From positions 1 to 64,000 of IMG/VR virus record IMGVR_UViG_3300009183_000080: a DNA stretch of 64,000 nucleotides. One strand, given 5' to 3'. A program made the translations under genes and the position numbers. The stretch is from a virus. This document shows, piece by piece, positions 61,550 to 64,000 of this stretch (position 1 is its first letter; every line of letters begins with the position of its first letter). The notes below the pieces were generated by a model. That model searched no databases and was not told the origin of the DNA. It saw only the letters and a program-made list of their open reading frames with translations.

Positions 61550-61696
61550 CTATTGATTTACTGTAATAACGCTATTTGCTTCAATTACTTCTATTTCTTG
61601 ATCGATTCCCGTCAAATTTGGAGCGGTATTTAGAACAATGTTTAACTGTGATTCATAAACAGTAACTGAGTCTTCATAAACAAAAACTTCTGGCAT
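61550..61696 (-). CDS. Small protein (48 aa) coupled to the appendage gene upstream
   Basis: The 48-residue frame (MPEVFVYEDSVTVYESQLNI and onward) fills an otherwise empty 170-nt gap. Its ATG shares a base with the TAA of the upstream gene (TAATG), the same coupling used elsewhere in this genome. It is rich in Val, Ile and acidic residues. The function is unknown; the coupling is the main support. Confidence 0.5.
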   Translation of the reverse strand: MPEVFVYEDSVTVYESQLNIVLNTAPNLTGIDQEIEVIEANSVITVNQ

Positions 61697-62073
61697 TATG
61701 CACCAGTTACATCGTCAGTTACTGTAATTGCTCCAGTTAGAAGCGTATATCTTAATGTAGTGCTATTAAAAATTTCAACATCGTAATAATATGTTGATCC
61801 TCCAACCAAATCGGTTCTAGCACTTGGTTTAATTGTACAAGTAATAATATCTGCACCTGTATCGATTACTGCAGAAAGTTTAGTTGTATCCGCAACACTA
61901 TCAATTGCTGTAGTTGGGCTGTCGCCTCTACTTGAAGCGATTGAAAAGATTGCTCCCGCAGCAGCATAGTTATCTAATGCAAATGTTGCTCCAGTAGAAG
62001 TTTTCGGGGTAATTTTAAAAACAAATGTATCTCCACGATAATAGTCAAAGTCATATGTTCCAGGAAATGCCAT
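61696..62073 (-). CDS. Small appendage protein (BppU-like paralogue 2)
   Basis: The 125-residue protein has DFDYYRGDTFVFKITPKTST, then GAIFSIASSRGD, TCTIKPSARTDLVGGSTYYY with DVEIF and ends TLLTGAITVTDDVTG. The order matches paralogue 1: RGDT/S, strand, threonine/serine loop, YYYDVE, GxITVTxDVT. TGGTATAAT lies exactly 6 nt before the ATG. An Ig-like domain of the baseplate upper protein type is inferred. Confidence 0.65.
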   Translation of the reverse strand: MAFPGTYDFDYYRGDTFVFKITPKTSTGATFALDNYAAAGAIFSIASSRGDSPTTAIDSVADTTKLSAVIDTGADIITCTIKPSARTDLVGGSTYYYDVEIFNSTTLRYTLLTGAITVTDDVTGA

Positions 62074-62079
62074 GATCTT

Positions 62080-62088
62080 ATTATACCA
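62080..62088 (-). promoter_or_regulatory. Leaderless promoter (TGGTATAAT, 6 nt before ATG)
   Basis: TGGTATAAT then AAGATC then ATG. It overlaps the end of the collagen-like gene upstream. Confidence 0.65.
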
Positions 62089-62853
62089 CTAAGAAATGTG
62101 GACTAAGATAGATTTGACTTTTACATCCCCGTCAAAATCTGCTCTAATTTGTGGGTTAATTCCATATTTTCTAATTCTGTCATTTACTATGTACAGGGTT
62201 TGGGTAACTGAAAAATCATAAAGATATTTATATTTTAGGTTTGCTACAAACTGTGTTGAATTTAAAGTTGCTTTTTCAGAAAAGGCTCTTATCCAAACCT
62301 CAGTATTATTTCCATATGTTTCTAACTCAAAACAATAAGTTATTTCAACTCTAGTGCCTATATCTAATCCTTTAAAGTTTAATTGTTGATTTGCTGCACT
62401 CCATAGACTTACATTTCCTTTTGGCAAATATTCTTCGTTTGTTCCATCAGATTTTGCATCGTTTAATATATTTACCCATCCTTCATCTCCGCTAGATAGT
62501 CCTACACGAATTTGTGACTGATCTAAATTTTCATAATATGCCCAACCAGACTTTCTATTTTGAGAAACTATTCCGTTGCTTGCAACAATTGATGATTCTC
62601 CTGGTTCTCCCTTTTGTCCTCTTTCACCTTTTGGACCTTGTGGACCAGCATCACCTTTATCGCCTTTTGGTCCTATCTCTCCCTGTCTACCAGCAACTCC
62701 TTGTGGTCCTGGTGGCCCTACAAGTATTCTGTAGTCTATATCGGGCACTGAGGGATTATTTGTTTCTATAACTGTTTCTGCTACTGCTTCGGCATAGCCA
62801 TATTTAGGTTTTGATTGCATTCCTGGAATTTCAGATTTTTTACTTATGCTCAC
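62089..62853 (-). CDS. Collagen-like structural protein (GTG start)
   Basis: The 254-residue protein contains about 13 uninterrupted Gly-X-Y triplets (residues 46-86), for example GPPGPQGVAGRQGEIGPKG. An N-terminal anchor and a C-terminal beta domain (YLYDFSVTQTLYIVNDRIRK, RADFDGDVKVKSILVHIS) flank them. Collagen triple helices give thin trimeric spacers in phage fibres. The GTG start overlaps the stop of a 27-residue frame (GTGA). A 2OG oxygenase gene is close by, so proline hydroxylation is conceivable; this is inference. Confidence 0.75.
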   Translation of the reverse strand: MSISKKSEIPGMQSKPKYGYAEAVAETVIETNNPSVPDIDYRILVGPPGPQGVAGRQGEIGPKGDKGDAGPQGPKGERGQKGEPGESSIVASNGIVSQNRKSGWAYYENLDQSQIRVGLSSGDEGWVNILNDAKSDGTNEEYLPKGNVSLWSAANQQLNFKGLDIGTRVEITYCFELETYGNNTEVWIRAFSEKATLNSTQFVANLKYKYLYDFSVTQTLYIVNDRIRKYGINPQIRADFDGDVKVKSILVHIS

Positions 62854-62933
62854 TTATTAATTATAAAGGTTTTTAAGTTAACCTTAATTACCTTAGAGGG
62901 TGTAACTGCAGGTGATGTAACTTTAATAATCAT
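62850..62933 (-). CDS. Very small protein (27 aa) coupled at both ends
   Basis: The 27-residue frame (MIIKVTSPAVTPSKVIKVNL and onward) shares ATGA with the stop of the upstream gene and GTGA with the start of the downstream gene. Nothing else occupies the gap. It may be translated or may simply carry ribosomes from one gene to the next. No family known. Confidence 0.4.
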   Translation of the reverse strand: MIIKVTSPAVTPSKVIKVNLKTFIINK

Positions 62934-63343
62934 AATCCAGTACCTGTTACATCGCTAAGCACTACAATAGTTCCAATAACTGGTGTCCAAGTAACTTCTG
63001 ATTCAACTGCACCAGACTCATCGTTAGGAATAATAATTTCCAAATCAAAAGGTAATTCTAAAACGGTATTTTTATAACCAGTTCCCCAAAGTTTTGTAAT
63101 CTCAGAGGTAGCAGTAATAATAACATAACCAGTATATTTTTCAACGGTCAATTCATCTAAAGTATCACCAGAGGCATCATAAGAAGAAGAAACAAATGTC
63201 CAATCAGAAATATCTACAAAGGTAACTTCATCATCTTCTAAAAATTCTACTTTAAGAGTTGCAGAATCTCCACGAACCACTTTCCATTGGATATTTATGG
63301 GAGATGCTCCTACTTGATCAATGGAAGCGGTGACAGAACTCAT
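62930..63343 (-). CDS. Small appendage protein (BppU-like paralogue 3)
   Basis: The 137-residue protein has INIQWKVVRGDSATLKVEFL, then DISDWTFVSSSYDASGD, VIITATSEITKLW, PFDLEIIIP and ends WTPVIGTIVVLSDVTGTGL. Paralogue 1 (WTVVKGDSASFRIYVQDD, VDDWDIEVDFRRY) is the closer relative. TGGTATAAT lies exactly 6 nt before the ATG. It starts the collagen-like gene cluster. Confidence 0.65.
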   Translation of the reverse strand: MSSVTASIDQVGASPINIQWKVVRGDSATLKVEFLEDDEVTFVDISDWTFVSSSYDASGDTLDELTVEKYTGYVIITATSEITKLWGTGYKNTVLELPFDLEIIIPNDESGAVESEVTWTPVIGTIVVLSDVTGTGL

Positions 63344-63349
63344 AAAATT

Positions 63350-63358
63350 ATTATACCA
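63350..63358 (-). promoter_or_regulatory. Leaderless promoter (TGGTATAAT, 6 nt before ATG)
   Basis: TGGTATAAT then AATTTT then ATG on the minus strand. Confidence 0.65.
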
Positions 63359-63371
63359 TACGGTTTTTCAT

Positions 63372-63400
63372 TTGACAGATCAGGAAAGTTCGTGTATACT
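63372..63400 (+). promoter_or_regulatory. Consensus plus-strand promoter
   Basis: TTGACA and TATACT are separated by 17 nt, the closest match to a sigma70-type promoter in the window. No plus-strand gene starts until 63720, so the leader would be over 300 nt or yield a noncoding RNA. Confidence 0.65.
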
Positions 63401-63475
63401 TAAAATATATAAGAAAAAAGATGTATCTTTAAGTTAAATATATAAAAGATATCTTATATATAATATATATATATA
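63401..63475. other. AT-rich stretch with (TA)n run and short inverted repeats
   Basis: Nearly all A/T. It contains AAAGATGTATCTTT and TATAAAAGATATCTTATA-type inverted repeats and an alternating TA run near 63460-63475. No open frame was found. It could be an origin-like or regulatory region, or the structured leader of the plus-strand promoter. Confidence 0.4.
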
Positions 63476-63685
63476 TTATGGATGATTTTTTAAATGATCA
63501 ATTAAGAGATCGAACATTTTGTCAGTTTTTTGTTCTACTCTAGTTAAAGAGTCTTTCATCGATGATCCAGAATTCGGCTTAAGTTCGCTTAAATAATGTT
63601 TTACAAGCCACTTGATTCCAAAGGCGATAGATGATACAATTGTAAGTATTGCAACAATTAGTGAAGCCCAGTCTTGTATGGTCAT
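63476..63685 (-). CDS. Small membrane protein, holin-like
   Basis: The 69-residue protein has one N-terminal transmembrane segment (about residues 5-28, WASLIVAILTIVSSIAFGIK). A charged cytoplasmic-type helix (LTRVEQKTDKMFDLLIDHLK) follows. Short size and topology fit a class III-type holin or a phage membrane accessory protein. It lies at the promoter-proximal end of the appendage block, not next to the lysozyme-like gene. TGATATAAT lies 9 nt before the ATG with no ribosome-binding site. Confidence 0.5.
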   Translation of the reverse strand: MTIQDWASLIVAILTIVSSIAFGIKWLVKHYLSELKPNSGSSMKDSLTRVEQKTDKMFDLLIDHLKNHP

Positions 63686-63694
63686 TGTAGGATT

Positions 63695-63703
63695 ATTATA
63701 TCA
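63695..63703 (-). promoter_or_regulatory. Extended -10 promoter (TGATATAAT) for the holin-like gene
   Basis: TGATATAAT is followed 9 nt later by ATG. It lies divergent from the plus-strand gene, whose AAGGAG site is 7 nt away. Confidence 0.5.
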
Positions 63704-63719
63704 TCATTTAAGGAGAGTT

Positions 63720-64000
63720 TTGAAAAAAGAAATACTCAGTACGCTTGAATACTCAAAAAATATAATTATATCTCCAGATGTTGATGGTTTAATGAGCGCA
63801 ACACTTCTTTCTCGAAATTTGGGACATCGAGTCGTCGGCACATATGACAAAAGTATTTTATGTTTGGCGGAGGGTATAAATCCGGCGGAATGTCTGTTCG
63901 TCGACTGTGATATGAATACTCCAGAGTTCGCGTCAATTGGAAATCATATGCGACTTATGGAAGATAACATCTGTATCGAATCTTTTAATCCAAATGTTCA
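63720..64000 (+). CDS. DHH-like phosphoesterase/nuclease, partial (TTG start)
   Basis: The open plus-strand frame begins at a TTG with AAGGAG 4 nt upstream and runs off the window. It encodes LKKEILSTLEYSKNIIISPD, then VDGLMSATLLSRNLGHRVVG and CLFVDCDMNTPEFA. The SPDVDGLMSATLL block resembles the D-x-D-G motif of DHH proteins (RecJ, NrnA), with VDCDM as the next acidic block. Those are exonucleases or phosphodiesterases. The diagnostic DHH triad is outside the window, so the family is tentative. Confidence 0.55.
   Translation, partial: MKKEILSTLEYSKNIIISPDVDGLMSATLLSRNLGHRVVGTYDKSILCLAEGINPAECLFVDCDMNTPEFASIGNHMRLMEDNICIESFNPNV

Noticed and set aside
63420-63475. tRNA or structured RNA gene in the AT-rich gap
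   Set aside because: Short inverted repeats exist, but no cloverleaf, no conserved T-loop sequence and extreme AT content; treated only as a regulatory or origin-like region.

Overview
The window is part of the genome of a tailed double-stranded DNA phage with siphovirus-type structural genes. It holds an HK97-type capsid gene, a prohead protease, a portal, a very long tape measure and a phage replication module. It is AT-rich by eye (composition not computed). The replication gene set (RecA-like recombinase, DnaE polymerase, DnaG-type primase, DnaB-type helicase, Cas4-like nuclease, RuvC-like resolvase, class II ribonucleotide reductase) and the frequent leaderless-looking starts suggest an actinobacterial host. 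Low GC fits freshwater or marine Actinobacteria, but nothing in the window proves the host. No tRNA, CRISPR array, integrase or attachment site was seen.

Almost every gene lies on the minus strand, so transcription runs from high to low coordinates. About 1-14140 is the DNA-metabolism block: RuvC-like resolvase, Cas4-like nuclease, a small PD-(D/E)XK-like nuclease, RecA-like ATPase, DnaE, single-strand-binding protein, primase, helicase and small zinc-binding proteins. A flavin-dependent halogenase and an AhpD-like protein sit inside it. About 14270-43090 is the head and tail block. In transcription order it runs portal, protease with a nested in-frame scaffold start, major capsid protein, connector and neck genes, major tail protein, two paralogous tail chaperones, an 11.2-kb tape measure gene, then distal tail and baseplate-like proteins. 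Around 43100-50730 are a large LamG-like structural protein, the ribonucleotide reductase and two 2-oxoglutarate/Fe(II) oxygenase-like genes. About 50740-63690 is an appendage block of repetitive fibre-like proteins: FN3-Hint, tail-fibre paralogues, a Cys-rich insertion protein, a collagen-like protein and small paralogous families. It ends in a holin-like gene.

Only two genes are on the plus strand. One is a secreted lysozyme-like transglycosylase at 57833, with its own promoter and a 5' hairpin. The other is a DHH-like gene entering at 63720, beyond an AT-rich divergent promoter region. No terminase was found; it probably lies outside the window.

Two regulatory themes recur. An extended -10 box (TGNTATAAT or close) precedes many transcription units, and in seven genes the -10 hexamer lies exactly 6 nt before the start codon, implying leaderless mRNAs. 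Intrinsic terminators follow the major capsid and major tail genes, each next to a new promoter. The most unusual content is the tape measure protein, in which conserved glycine-rich linker repeats separate globular segments that look like a kinase-like fold and an ADP-ribosyltransferase-like fold. Other points of note are the halogenase/AhpD pair, the FN3/FG-repeat/Hint protein and the nested scaffold gene.
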